DNA of 47,436 bases from an uncultured Anaerostipes sp. (GTDB taxonomy: Bacteria > Bacillota > Clostridia > Lachnospirales > Lachnospiraceae): positions 1 to 47,436 of the forward strand of contig CAAEIR010000034.1 in NCBI GenBank assembly GCA_900756035.1, in the 5' to 3' direction. A program made the position numbers and the translations under genes. Shown here piece by piece: positions 1-8,220 of this stretch (position 1 is the stretch's first letter; each line of letters starts with the position of its first letter). The notes under the pieces are model-generated. The model was not told where the DNA came from and ran no database searches. It saw only the letters and a list, made by a program, of their open reading frames with translations.

Positions 1-40
1 ATTTATCTTTGAATAGATATGTAAAGAATTGAGGGATTGA

Positions 41-943
41 ATGGAACTTAGAAATATCAATACATTTTTAAAAGTGGCAGCAACACAAAATTTTTCAAAG
101 GCAGCAGAACAATTGGGATACTCTCAATCTGCTGTGACGATTCAAATACGGCAATTGGAAAAAGAACTTGGGATATCACTGTTTGAAAGGATTGGAAAAC
201 GGGTGTATTTAACAGAAAGAGGTGCGGAATTTACTTCTTATGCGAATGAAATTATGCGAATGACAAGTCGGGCTTCTTTGTTTGCCAAAGATAAAAAAGA
301 AGTGAGCGGAACAATCCGGATTGGAGGGGTGGAATCTGTCTGCACAGCATTGCTTCCGGAACTATTGCTTTCTTTTCACAAACAATATCCGAAAGTGAAA
401 ACGGTTATAAAATCAGGGACAACAGAAAAATTGATGGAGATGGCAAAAAGTAATGCGATTGATTTTGTATTTACCCTAGATCGAAAGATATGCAGTGCGG
501 AATGGGTAAAAGCAGTGCAGAAAAAAGAAAGAATATTATTTGTGACTTTAACTGAAGAGGGAACATATGAGAAAGAACAGATGACGATTCAAGAACTCGT
601 AGAAAAACCATTTTTATTAACCGAACAGGGAGCTGCGTATCGATATGAGCTTGAGAGATTATTAGCTGATCGAGATTTAGAAATTTTTCCGATTTTAGAA
701 ATTGGAAATACAGAAACGATTATCCATCTGTTGAAAAAGGGAATGGGTTTTTCTTTTTTGCCGGAATTTACAGTCAGAGAAGAATTGAGGAAAAAGCGTT
801 TATCAGAAATTCAGACAGATATTCCTACAGTTGAGATGTATAGTCAGTTGTTATACTGTCGAAATAAATGGGTAACACAGGAGATGGAAAGATTTATTGA
901 ACTGGTAAAACAATATGAAGGGCAGGAAACGAAAATAGATTGA
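41..943 (+). CDS. LysR family transcriptional regulator
   Basis: A 300-aa LysR-type regulator. The N-terminal winged helix-turn-helix is clear (residues about 1-60, with FSKAAEQLGYSQSAVT as the helix-turn-helix), followed by a substrate-binding-like effector domain (about 90-290). The ATG follows a GAGGGA ribosome binding site. The gene lies 82 bp upstream of an osmoprotectant-type ABC transporter on the same strand, so it may control that operon; this is inference from position, as LysR regulators more often sit divergently from their targets. The inducing ligand cannot be told from sequence. Family assignment is secure. Confidence 0.93.
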   Translation: MELRNINTFLKVAATQNFSKAAEQLGYSQSAVTIQIRQLEKELGISLFERIGKRVYLTERGAEFTSYANEIMRMTSRASLFAKDKKEVSGTIRIGGVESVCTALLPELLLSFHKQYPKVKTVIKSGTTEKLMEMAKSNAIDFVFTLDRKICSAEWVKAVQKKERILFVTLTEEGTYEKEQMTIQELVEKPFLLTEQGAAYRYELERLLADRDLEIFPILEIGNTETIIHLLKKGMGFSFLPEFTVREELRKKRLSEIQTDIPTVEMYSQLLYCRNKWVTQEMERFIELVKQYEGQETKID

Positions 944-1024
944 CAATAAAACATTCGTTCTGTATCATGTCTTTATAAAAGAATGAGAGACAGGAATTAA
1001 GAAGTTAAGAGAAGGAGAAAAGAA

Positions 1025-1669
1025 TTGGAATTTTTAAAAGAGGTCTTTTCACTTTATGGAGAGCGAAAAGAATGGTTTATCCAGTTGATTTTAGAACATA
1101 TCGGTTTGTCTATGACAGCTATTTGTTTAGCCGGAATTATTGGATTGCTTTTGGGAATATGGATTTCCGAGCATGAATGGGCAGCAGCTCCAATTTTAGG
1201 TATAGCCAATATATTTTATACAATTCCGGCTATTTCACTTTTAGGAATGCTGATACCATTATTTGGGATTGGAAATACTACGGCAGTGATTGCACTGACA
1301 CTCTATGGAATTATGCCGATGGTAAGAAACACCTATGCAGGAATGAAAGGTGTGAGCAGCGAAATAATCAGCGCTGCAGAAGGAATGGGCAGCACAAAGC
1401 TTCAATTGATGATGAAAATTAAGCTTCCGCTCGCACTGGATGTGATTATTGCAGGGATTCGCAATATGGTTGTTATGACTATTTCAGTTGCAGCGATTGC
1501 ATCGTTTATTGGAGCAGGCGGGCTTGGAGTTGCCATTTATCGCGGGATTACGATGTATGACACGGCGATGACTTTTGGAGGAAGCCTTGTGATTGCCGCA
1601 GTTGCTTTGCTAAGTGATTTACTACTTGGACAATTAGAAAAATATATTAAAAGAAGGAGAAAAATGTAA
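1025..1669 (+). CDS. Osmoprotectant (glycine betaine/carnitine/choline-type) ABC transporter permease
   Basis: A 214-aa integral membrane permease of the OpuCB/ProW-like family, with several hydrophobic helices and the cytoplasmic EAA loop (around AAEGMGSTKLQLMMKIKLP, about residues 118-136) that docks to the ATPase. The start is TTG, chosen because GAGAAGGAGA sits just upstream and no ATG fits. The binding protein starts 1 bp after the stop, so the genes are translationally coupled. OpuC-type systems often have two permeases; only one is present here, so the active transporter is probably a homodimeric permease. Confidence 0.9.
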   Translation: MEFLKEVFSLYGERKEWFIQLILEHIGLSMTAICLAGIIGLLLGIWISEHEWAAAPILGIANIFYTIPAISLLGMLIPLFGIGNTTAVIALTLYGIMPMVRNTYAGMKGVSSEIISAAEGMGSTKLQLMMKIKLPLALDVIIAGIRNMVVMTISVAAIASFIGAGGLGVAIYRGITMYDTAMTFGGSLVIAAVALLSDLLLGQLEKYIKRRRKM

Positions 1670-1670
1670 A

Positions 1671-2597
1671 ATGAGAATATTAAAAAAAGTGGCTGCATGT
1701 CTGTTAGTTGTAGTGATGACAGTTTCGGCAGCAGGATGTGGAAGTGAAAAAAAAGAAACAGGAAAGGGGACAACAGGAACGATAAAAATTGCTACTAAAC
1801 CGATGACAGAGCAGTATATTTTAGGGGAAATGTTAAAGCAATTGATTGAAAACAAAACGGATTATAAAGTTGAAGTGACAAAAGGAATTGGAGGAGGAAC
1901 GAGTAATATTCATCCGGCAATGGAAAAAGGTGAGTTTGATCTGTATCCGGAATATACTTCAAGTGGCTGGGTAATGGTACTGGGAAATCAGGCAGGCGAG
2001 GTGTCAGATGACGAAATACTTGAAAAATTACAGAAAGAATATCAGAAAAAATTTCAAATGACATGGCTTGGACTTTACGGATTTAATAATACATATGCTC
2101 TTGCAGTCAGCAAAAAGGTTGCAGATAAATATCAGTTAAAGAGCTGTTCTGATCTTGCGAAAGTTTCAAAAGATCTAGTGTTTGGAGGAAACCCGGACTA
2201 TATTGAAAGAGAAGACGGTTTTCCGGGTGTGTGCAAAGCATATGGATTGGAATTTAAAAATGTAAAAGATATTGATATCGGATTGAAATATAAAGCAATG
2301 GAAAATGATGACATTCAGGTGACGAATGGATTTACGACAGATGCTCAGATTTCTAAAGATAATATAGTAGTACTTGAAGATGACAAAGGATATCAAGTGA
2401 ACTATTTTTGTTCTACAGTTGTAAGAGAAGAGGCATTAAAAAAATATCCTGATTTAGAGAAAACGCTTATGTTGATGAATGGAATTTTATCTGATCAGGA
2501 GATGGCAGAATTGAATTATCAGGTGGAAGTAGATGGAAAAGATGAAGCGGTTGTTGCAAAAGATTTCCTTATCAAAAAAGGACTGATCGAGGAGTAG
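1671..2597 (+). CDS. Glycine betaine/osmoprotectant-type ABC transporter substrate-binding lipoprotein
   Basis: A 308-aa extracytoplasmic solute-binding protein of the OpuAC family. Residues 1-23 form a lipoprotein signal (basic start, hydrophobic stretch, then a lipobox ending SAAGC at Cys23), so the mature protein is lipid-anchored outside the membrane. The segment GGTSNIHPAMEKGEFDLYPE (about residues 67-86) matches the ligand-binding core of quaternary-amine binding proteins. It lies between the permease and the ATPase of the same operon. The exact substrate (betaine, carnitine, choline or another) is not resolved by the sequence alone. Confidence 0.9.
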   Translation: MRILKKVAACLLVVVMTVSAAGCGSEKKETGKGTTGTIKIATKPMTEQYILGEMLKQLIENKTDYKVEVTKGIGGGTSNIHPAMEKGEFDLYPEYTSSGWVMVLGNQAGEVSDDEILEKLQKEYQKKFQMTWLGLYGFNNTYALAVSKKVADKYQLKSCSDLAKVSKDLVFGGNPDYIEREDGFPGVCKAYGLEFKNVKDIDIGLKYKAMENDDIQVTNGFTTDAQISKDNIVVLEDDKGYQVNYFCSTVVREEALKKYPDLEKTLMLMNGILSDQEMAELNYQVEVDGKDEAVVAKDFLIKKGLIEE

Positions 2598-2601
2598 AAC
2601 T

Positions 2602-3333
2602 ATGGAAATGATAAGACTGGAACATGTAACAAAAAGCTTTGGAGAGCATACGGTATTAGATGATTTTTCTATTTCTATTCCGGAAGGTGAGTTTTTAACG
2701 GTAATCGGACGTTCTGGCTGCGGAAAGACTACGATGTTAAAAATGATCAATGGTTTGAATTGTCCGGAAAAAGGGAAAGTTTATATTGGTGGAAAAGATA
2801 TTGGCGAAGAGAACATCATTGAGCTTCGGAGAAAGATTGGCTATGTGATTCAAAATAAGGGGCTTTTCCCTCATATGACAGTGGAAAAGAATATAACGTA
2901 TGTTCCGGTAATTAGTGGAAAGAAAGATAAAAAGACAAATCATGAATTGGCGTGCAGATTGATTGAGACAGTAGGGCTGGATCAATCGATGCTCTCAAGA
3001 TACCCTTCTGAACTGTCAGGAGGACAGCAGCAAAGAGTTGGGATTGCACGTGCTCTTGCAGCAAATGCAAGAATTATGCTGATGGACGAGCCTTTTGGAG
3101 CTTTGGACGAAATTACCAAACAGGCAATGCAGGACGAAATTTTAAAACTTCATCGTAAACTTGGTATTACGATTGTTTTTATTACGCATGATATCAGAGA
3201 GGCGATGAAACTTGGTGACAGGGTGCTTGTGATGGATCAAGGGAAAATTGTTCAGCTTGATACACCGGAGAAGATAAAGAAAGAACCGGCGAATGAGTTT
3301 GTTTATCAGTTAGTGGGACAGAATTTGTTGTAA
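2602..3333 (+). CDS. Osmoprotectant-type ABC transporter ATP-binding protein
   Basis: A 243-aa ABC ATPase. Visible motifs are Walker A GRSGCGKTT (about residue 37), the Q-loop, the signature LSGGQQQR (about residue 138), Walker B ARIMLMDEPFGALDE and the switch histidine in FITHD. It lacks the C-terminal CBS domains found on many OpuCA/OpuAA proteins, being only about 240 aa. It starts 4 bp after the binding protein and closes the transporter operon, which is followed by a terminator hairpin. Confidence 0.92.
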   Translation: MEMIRLEHVTKSFGEHTVLDDFSISIPEGEFLTVIGRSGCGKTTMLKMINGLNCPEKGKVYIGGKDIGEENIIELRRKIGYVIQNKGLFPHMTVEKNITYVPVISGKKDKKTNHELACRLIETVGLDQSMLSRYPSELSGGQQQRVGIARALAANARIMLMDEPFGALDEITKQAMQDEILKLHRKLGITIVFITHDIREAMKLGDRVLVMDQGKIVQLDTPEKIKKEPANEFVYQLVGQNLL

Positions 3334-3374
3334 AAAATTAGAAGGTCTATGTGGTGAAAGTTTGAAAAAGAAAG

Positions 3375-3423
3375 AGACAGATTCAGATATACTTGAGTGG
3401 TGTGTTTTGAATTTGTCTTTTTT
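3375..3423 (+). terminator. Rho-independent terminator after the ABC transporter operon
   Basis: An inverted repeat (AGACAGATTCA pairing with TGAATTTGTCT, one mismatch) is followed directly by a run of six to eight T residues. It sits about 40 bp after the ATPase stop and separates this operon from satD. Confidence 0.65.
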
Positions 3424-3561
3424 GATTCTGTAAAAGCATTATAATAGAGTTGCAAATTTAAAAAGCAATGAAAAAAGATTGCTATTTAAAAAAGCAATTA
3501 AAATCAGTTGCTTTTGTGCTGTAAATGCGATATGATTTACGTAGAAAAAGGGGTGATTTGT

Positions 3562-4410
3562 ATGAGATATGCTGCTGTTATGTTTGATGTGATAGAATCA
3601 CGAAAATATAGTGAGCGATATGAAGTGCAACAGATGTTAATGAATTGTATCGATTATCTAAATGGTATATATCGCGATAGCATAAAAAAAGAAGTGGTAT
3701 CTAGTGCGGGAGATGAATTCCAAGGATTATTTTTAGATCTGCAATCGGCATTTGTATATATTCGAAAACTACAGATTTTGATTTATCCAATTAAAATAAG
3801 ATGTGGAATAGGGTATGGAGAAATAAAGTATGATGTGGAAGAATGGACATCGGCTGCATTTGATGGGGAAGCATATTATCTGGCAAGGGCTGCAATTGTT
3901 TCAATTGGCAAACAAAAAAATAATGCGATATGTTTTCATACAAAATCTTTATATGACAAATATTTAAATGTTTTGTGTTCCTCAGATATGCAGGTGAAAA
4001 CAAGTCAATCACAGACTGCGCAGCTCATAGAACTTGTTGCAGATATTATGTTACCGCTTGTCTATCGGGAAGAAGATAAAAAATTTTATGAATTCATATT
4101 GGAAAGCAGGCAGATTTTGATAGAACAAGGGCAGAAAAATAAGGGGAAAGACAAATATAGAGAAAATATGATCTTAAACGTAGAGTATGCTTTTGCTTTT
4201 GAAAACAGGGAGCACTATATGAAGAAAGAGAATAAAGAAGTAACGTTTTGTATGGATGAATTCTGGGCATTTGGAATGGCGACAGAGATTGCCCGAATTA
4301 TGAATACAACACGTCAAAATATCGATAGATATATTTCTTCGGGAAAGATAAAAGAAAGTAGAACAATGGATAAAGCAATATTTGAATTGCTTGGGGAGGA
4401 TATATGGTAA
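3562..4410 (+). CDS. SatD family protein
   Basis: A 282-aa protein of the SatD family. The start was placed at the ATG behind an AAAAGGGG ribosome binding site rather than at an earlier in-frame codon at 3508 with no such site. The N-terminal region (MRYAAVMFDVIESRKYSERY, then SSAGDEFQGLF) resembles SatD proteins and, faintly, the nucleotidyl-cyclase-like fold with its GDEF-type turn. The C-terminus (from TEIARIMNTTRQNIDRYIS) looks like a helix-turn-helix. It overlaps the next gene by 7 bp. SatD was named in streptococcal acid-tolerance work; its molecular function is unknown. Confidence 0.78.
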   Translation: MRYAAVMFDVIESRKYSERYEVQQMLMNCIDYLNGIYRDSIKKEVVSSAGDEFQGLFLDLQSAFVYIRKLQILIYPIKIRCGIGYGEIKYDVEEWTSAAFDGEAYYLARAAIVSIGKQKNNAICFHTKSLYDKYLNVLCSSDMQVKTSQSQTAQLIELVADIMLPLVYREEDKKFYEFILESRQILIEQGQKNKGKDKYRENMILNVEYAFAFENREHYMKKENKEVTFCMDEFWAFGMATEIARIMNTTRQNIDRYISSGKIKESRTMDKAIFELLGEDIW

Positions 4411-5132
4411 ATTATTTACTCTTGATAGTTTTGCATTTGTTAGGTGATTTTTATTTGCAGACAACTAAGGTTGCACGGTGCAAAAATGCGAAAAAGAGCT
4501 CGGCTTGCGGGAAATGTAAGAAATGTGGAAAACACTCATGGGTAAACTGGAAGTATCTGATGCTGCATTCGTTGTTATACATAGCACCGTTTGTTGTTTT
4601 ATACTTTATTATGGGGGCTGTATATGCAACTGCTATGATTGCTGTATTATGGGTAACACATATATTGATTGATACCGGAACTTGTTATTTTAATCGAAAG
4701 AATAAGCAAACGTTAGTGTTTTTGGCCGATCAGGCATTGCATATCGGAATGATATGTCTGCTCCTTCGATTTGTGACATTCAGCTGTTATACTGACGATT
4801 ATTATGTAGTCTTAAAAGTAGTGTTTGTCGGTCTTATGCTGTTGATGCCTTGTTCAATTTTAATTAACAAGTTGCTGCAAGATATATATCCAGAGAGCGA
4901 GGAGATGGGTATATTTGATATTGGATCTATGATTGGAATTATGGAAAGAATTTTGACTGTAATTTTCGCGTATTTTGACAATTTTCCAGCAGTAGCAATT
5001 ATTATTACAATAAAAACTTGGGCTAGAACAAATGATCTTAAAGAGTCAGAGTTCAGAAATAAATACTTATTGGGAACTTTAACAAGTATGGTTTTAGCTC
5101 TGGTAATCTTTATCATTTATAAATTATTGTAG
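4404..5132 (+). CDS. DUF3307 family membrane protein, SatD partner
   Basis: A 242-aa polytopic membrane protein with about six hydrophobic segments. The opening LLLIVLHLLGDFYLQ is characteristic of DUF3307. Its ATG overlaps the end of satD behind a GGGGAGG site, so the two are translationally coupled, and this pairing is common in Firmicutes. Unusually, an early loop carries a cysteine cluster (residues about 26-42, CxxC spacing within SACGKCKKCGKH) that could bind metal. Function is unknown. Confidence 0.78.
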   Translation: MVNYLLLIVLHLLGDFYLQTTKVARCKNAKKSSACGKCKKCGKHSWVNWKYLMLHSLLYIAPFVVLYFIMGAVYATAMIAVLWVTHILIDTGTCYFNRKNKQTLVFLADQALHIGMICLLLRFVTFSCYTDDYYVVLKVVFVGLMLLMPCSILINKLLQDIYPESEEMGIFDIGSMIGIMERILTVIFAYFDNFPAVAIIITIKTWARTNDLKESEFRNKYLLGTLTSMVLALVIFIIYKLL

Positions 5133-5151
5133 AAAAGAGAGGATTGAAATT

Positions 5152-5493
5152 ATGAATATTCAAATATTTGGAACTAATAAATGCTTTGATACAAAAAAAG
5201 CGATGCGCTATTTTAAGGAACGAAATATTAAGTATCAATTTGTTGATATGAAAGAAAAGGGACTCAGTAAGGGCGAATATAATAGTATCAAACAGGCAGT
5301 AGGCGGATTGGAAAAAATGCTAAATCCTAAATGTAAGGACAAAGATGCACTGGCAATGATTCAGTACATTGCAGATGAAGATAAAGATGAGAAGGTGTTA
5401 GAGAATCAGAAAGTTTTATTGACGCCAATTGTAAGGAATGGAAAACAGGCAACAGTTGGATATCAGCCGGAAGTTTGGAAAGAGTGGAAATAG
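5152..5493 (+). CDS. ArsC/Spx-family thioredoxin-fold protein (copy 1)
   Basis: A 113-aa member of the arsenate reductase/Spx superfamily. The N-terminal TNKCFDTKKAMRYF holds a single cysteine (Cys11) where ArsC has its active-site cysteine; there is no CxxC as in Spx. The C-terminal LLTPIVRNGKQATVGY has the conserved TP[I/L]VR segment. With one cysteine and no arsenic genes nearby, a redox or regulatory role is at least as likely as arsenate reduction. A second copy at 37028-37369 is about 86% identical by my count (16 differences in 113). Confidence 0.85.
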   Translation: MNIQIFGTNKCFDTKKAMRYFKERNIKYQFVDMKEKGLSKGEYNSIKQAVGGLEKMLNPKCKDKDALAMIQYIADEDKDEKVLENQKVLLTPIVRNGKQATVGYQPEVWKEWK

Positions 5494-5494
5494 A

Positions 5495-5896
5495 TTGGAA
5501 AAAGTTGAAGAAAGACGAAAGGAACTGAAAACCATCGAAAAACTATCTATGACAGAGATTCATAAATTAGCTGATCTTGCTTTAAAGGTCATTTCAGTGA
5601 AAGTAAAGCATTATGCCGGTTTGATGAATGTTCAGTATGGGCGAATTACAATTCGAAATCAGAAAACCAGATGGGGAAGTTGCAGCAGCAAAGGGAATCT
5701 GAATTTTAATTGTTTATTGATGTTGGCGCCAGATGAAGTGGTAGATTATGTGGTGATACATGAATTGTGTCATTTGATAGAAATGAATCATTCCAAAGCA
5801 TTTTGGAAACAGGTGGAGCAGATGATGCCGGATTATAAGAAGCATAGGAAATGGCTTAAGGATCATGGGAATGAAATAATGGAACGGATGAGTTGA
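5495..5896 (+). CDS. M48 family/YgjP-like metallopeptidase
   Basis: A protein of about 133 aa from the YgjP-like (DUF45) zinc metallopeptidase group. The motif VIHELCHL gives the HExxH zinc site, followed by NHSKAFW, where the third-ligand histidine is expected. RKTRWGSCSSKGN-like text before it (here QKTRWGSCSSKG) is a family signature. The start is uncertain: TTG at 5495, just after the ArsC stop, is chosen because the frame's earlier ATG (5438) would overlap ArsC. The protein is shorter at the N-terminus than many relatives, which run to about 230 aa. Confidence 0.8.
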   Translation: MEKVEERRKELKTIEKLSMTEIHKLADLALKVISVKVKHYAGLMNVQYGRITIRNQKTRWGSCSSKGNLNFNCLLMLAPDEVVDYVVIHELCHLIEMNHSKAFWKQVEQMMPDYKKHRKWLKDHGNEIMERMS

Positions 5897-5960
5897 ATGT
5901 TGACAATCCAAATATCATAGTGCTAAAGTGAGCATATACTAAGCATATGATGAGTTTTAA

Positions 5961-6020
5961 AAATTGGGACTAGCAACTGCAGGAATATGTGTATCCATGA
6001 AAAAGAAAAAAGAGGATTAA
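5961..6020 (+). pseudogene. Possible remnant of an LPXTG-type cell-wall-anchored protein C-terminus
   Basis: The frame reads LGLATAGICVSMKKKKED then stop: a short hydrophobic segment followed by a lysine-rich tail, as at the end of sortase substrates. An in-frame stop lies just upstream, so no gene body or LPXTG motif survives. The match is short and could be chance. Confidence 0.25.
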
Positions 6021-6255
6021 TTTAATCCCAAATATTCATAACTTTTGGAATAGAGATGAAATTTATTACATGAGTCAACTAAGATTAAAATAGTACTGAT
6101 TATGCTTCCTGAGATGAGAATTGTTGTTAGTTTTGTTTTAGAAGGACTTGGTGATGATTTGATTGTAGAGAAAGTCTTATTTCTAAAATTATGGAGAAAA
6201 GTTATAGAAACAGTACTTGACAAGATGGGAAAAGTAATGTTACTCTAATATATGA

Positions 6256-6303
6256 AGAGCGAAAGCGTATTATATTTTTGTATAATGCGTTTTCGCTCTT
6301 TTT
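6256..6303 (+). terminator. Rho-independent terminator
   Basis: A long, nearly perfect hairpin (AGAGCGAAA-GCG-TATTATA pairing with TATAATGCG-TTTTCGCTCT around a TTTTTG loop) is followed by a T run. The A-rich left side could let it act in both directions. Confidence 0.75.
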
Positions 6304-6377
6304 GTGTATTTGGCAGCATGCTTCGCTGACAGATGAAAGCTGTTAATTTTTATAAAATGGAGGTATAAGTTTGAATT

Positions 6378-7265
6378 ATGAAGAATCAAGTTTCTATGCA
6401 AAAAACAAAAGAACTTATCACGCAATTAACATGGGAATTTATAGGAAGTATATTTATTGCGGCTGGAATTTATAACTTTGCCGTGCAGGCAAAATTTCCA
6501 ATGACAGGATTTTCGGGTATTTCTATTATTTTATATCGGTTGCTGAATGTTCCGATTGGACTTTCGACTATTATACTAAATATTCCGTTGGCTATTATTT
6601 GTTATCGACTTCTCGGAAAGAAATTCTTTGTTAGCTCGCTGCGATGTATGGTACTTTCTTCTTTGATGATTGACTACGTAGCACCACTGTTTCCAGTATA
6701 TGAAGGGGATCGATTATTAGCAGCTCTTTGCACAGGGGTATTTGGCGGAATCGGATATGCGTTGATTTATTCTAAAAACTCATCTACTGGTGGCTCAGAC
6801 TTTATTATTATGGCAGTGAAAGCAATCAAACCACATTTATCTCTTGGGAAGATTGCATTTTGGTCTGATGTAGGAATTATTCTGGTGGGGGGAATCTTAT
6901 TCCGTGATATTGACGGTATTATTTATGGAATGGTTGTGAATTTCATTTTTGCTGTTGCAGTAGACAAATTAATGTACGGAATAAATGCGGGAAAACTTGC
7001 ATTAATCGTTACAGAACATGGCACCAAAATTTGCGAAGTGATAGATGAATGTTGTCAACGAGGAACTACTATTTTAAAAGGTCAGGGTGGATATTACGGA
7101 AATGAAAAACAAGTAGTTATGTGTGCGTGCAGCAACAAAGAAATGTTTCATGTACAACAAGCCGTAAAGAAAGCAGATCCGGAATCTTTTTTGATTGTGC
7201 TTGAATCCAATGAAGTTCATGGAGAAGGATTTAAGATGATACAGATTGGAGAACAATCAAATTAA
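6378..7265 (+). CDS. YitT family membrane protein
   Basis: A 295-aa protein with the YitT layout: about five or six transmembrane helices over residues 15-200 (including NFAVQAKFPMTGFSGISIIL and STGGSDFIIMAV, both family hallmarks), then a cytoplasmic C-terminal DUF2179 domain (about 205-290, with the GTTILKGQGGYYG signature). The ATG follows GGAGGT with a 14-bp gap. It forms a single-gene unit after a terminator. Transport substrate or other role is not known for the family. Confidence 0.9.
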   Translation: MKNQVSMQKTKELITQLTWEFIGSIFIAAGIYNFAVQAKFPMTGFSGISIILYRLLNVPIGLSTIILNIPLAIICYRLLGKKFFVSSLRCMVLSSLMIDYVAPLFPVYEGDRLLAALCTGVFGGIGYALIYSKNSSTGGSDFIIMAVKAIKPHLSLGKIAFWSDVGIILVGGILFRDIDGIIYGMVVNFIFAVAVDKLMYGINAGKLALIVTEHGTKICEVIDECCQRGTTILKGQGGYYGNEKQVVMCACSNKEMFHVQQAVKKADPESFLIVLESNEVHGEGFKMIQIGEQSN

Positions 7266-7401
7266 TAGAATAAAGAGAAGGATTGGATAATATTCTGAAG
7301 GCGGTGGTTAATAAGTGGGGGAATATGTTATACTGTCTAATAGTTAGAATCTTGATTGAAAATATTGAGGTACAGCTAAACGATAAAGGGGACGGAGAAG
7401 T

Positions 7402-7914
7402 ATGGCACAACCACTTACATTAGCAATAACAACAATAGGAGATTTACTCCTAAAAAATAGAATAACAAAAGACAAGAATAATAAACCAATAGAGAATGTT
7501 CAGTTGGTAATTCCTGAGTATCAGCGTCCGTACAGACGCTATGGCATGGGTAAGACATATGAATCTGCTGAGAGAACACACCCAACAAGACTGAACAGAC
7601 CACAGAGCGCATTTTTCGGCACAGACCAGTATGCTTATGAAGAACTGGTAGCCGAGATGTGCTCTTGTTTTATGGGGACGGAACTAAAGATGGAAGCCAT
7701 ATCGGAACATATTGATAATCATAAGGCATATGTACAGTCTTGGATTGGAGCAATCCGTGAAAAACCGGAGACACTAATTAAGGCGATAAAGGATGCGCAG
7801 GCGGCAGCAAACTATATGGATTATAAGGCAGGGCTTATTACGGAAAAAGAGTATGAGAAGGCATGTGGAGCTGTGATGGAAGTGAAGCAGAAGGGCAGGG
7901 AAATGGAACGATAA
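7402..7914 (+). pseudogene. DUF262 N-terminus fused to ArdC antirestriction C-terminus
   Basis: A 170-aa chimeric frame. Residues about 1-50 (ending VIPEYQRPYR) match the start of DUF262/GmrSD-type modification-dependent nucleases, whose YQRPYRW motif is recognisable. From about residue 58 (THPTRLNRPQSAFFGTDQYA, then YEELVAEM) the sequence matches the C-terminal part of ArdC-type antirestriction proteins. The ArdC zinc-protease HExxH segment, which should lie just before RLNR, is missing, as are the DUF262 catalytic body and the ArdC DNA-binding domain. The frame stays open with a good GGAGAAG site, so it may be translated, but it looks like a deletion scar and I would not assign activity to it. 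Confidence 0.7.
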
Positions 7915-7975
7915 ATCACACATTTGCACCCGCAAATCTCAACTTTTACAATAAAAGAAAAAGGCGGTGCAGCAT

Positions 7976-8134
7976 ATGTTTGGCAGAAAAAAGAAGAATA
8001 AAGTATATGTGGAATTAAATCCTGCAGAAGTGAAGCTTTTGATAAAAGCACGGATGAATTTCAGAAACAAGTGTATGGCACTCGGTAAACCAACGGAGGA
8101 TATTAATGATCTTCTGTTGATGGTAATGAAATAA
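7976..8134 (+). CDS. Small conserved-type ICE protein (52 aa)
   Basis: An ATG follows an AAAGGCGG site and opens a 52-aa basic, helical protein beginning MFGRKKKNKVYVELNP and ending DINDLLLMVMK. It sits between the ArdC remnant and the Fic gene. Basic small proteins of this kind are common in Tn1549-like elements, but I cannot name a function. It is too short for a usual length cut-off; coding is supported by the ribosome binding site and the sensible composition. Confidence 0.6.
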   Translation: MFGRKKKNKVYVELNPAEVKLLIKARMNFRNKCMALGKPTEDINDLLLMVMK

Positions 8135-8220
8135 ACGAGTGCTTCTGAGCCAGATTGAAAAAAAACATTCCTTATGTTATCATTATCAGGGAAACAGAAA
8201 TAAAAAAGAGAGATGATTAT

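Larger units (their letters stand above)
5897..6377. other. Intergenic region with decayed fragments
   Basis: This 481-bp stretch has no convincing intact gene. It holds a possible remnant of a surface-protein tail at 5961-6020, a short inverted repeat (GGATTAATTTAATCC, about 6013-6027), an open stretch from about 6100 to 6248 whose translation I do not recognise, a terminator hairpin at 6256-6303, and the leader of the YitT gene. Confidence 0.5.

Noticed and set aside
6100..6248. Short open frame before the YitT gene
   Set aside because: About 50 codons with no clear ribosome site or recognisable similarity; kept only as part of the intergenic description.
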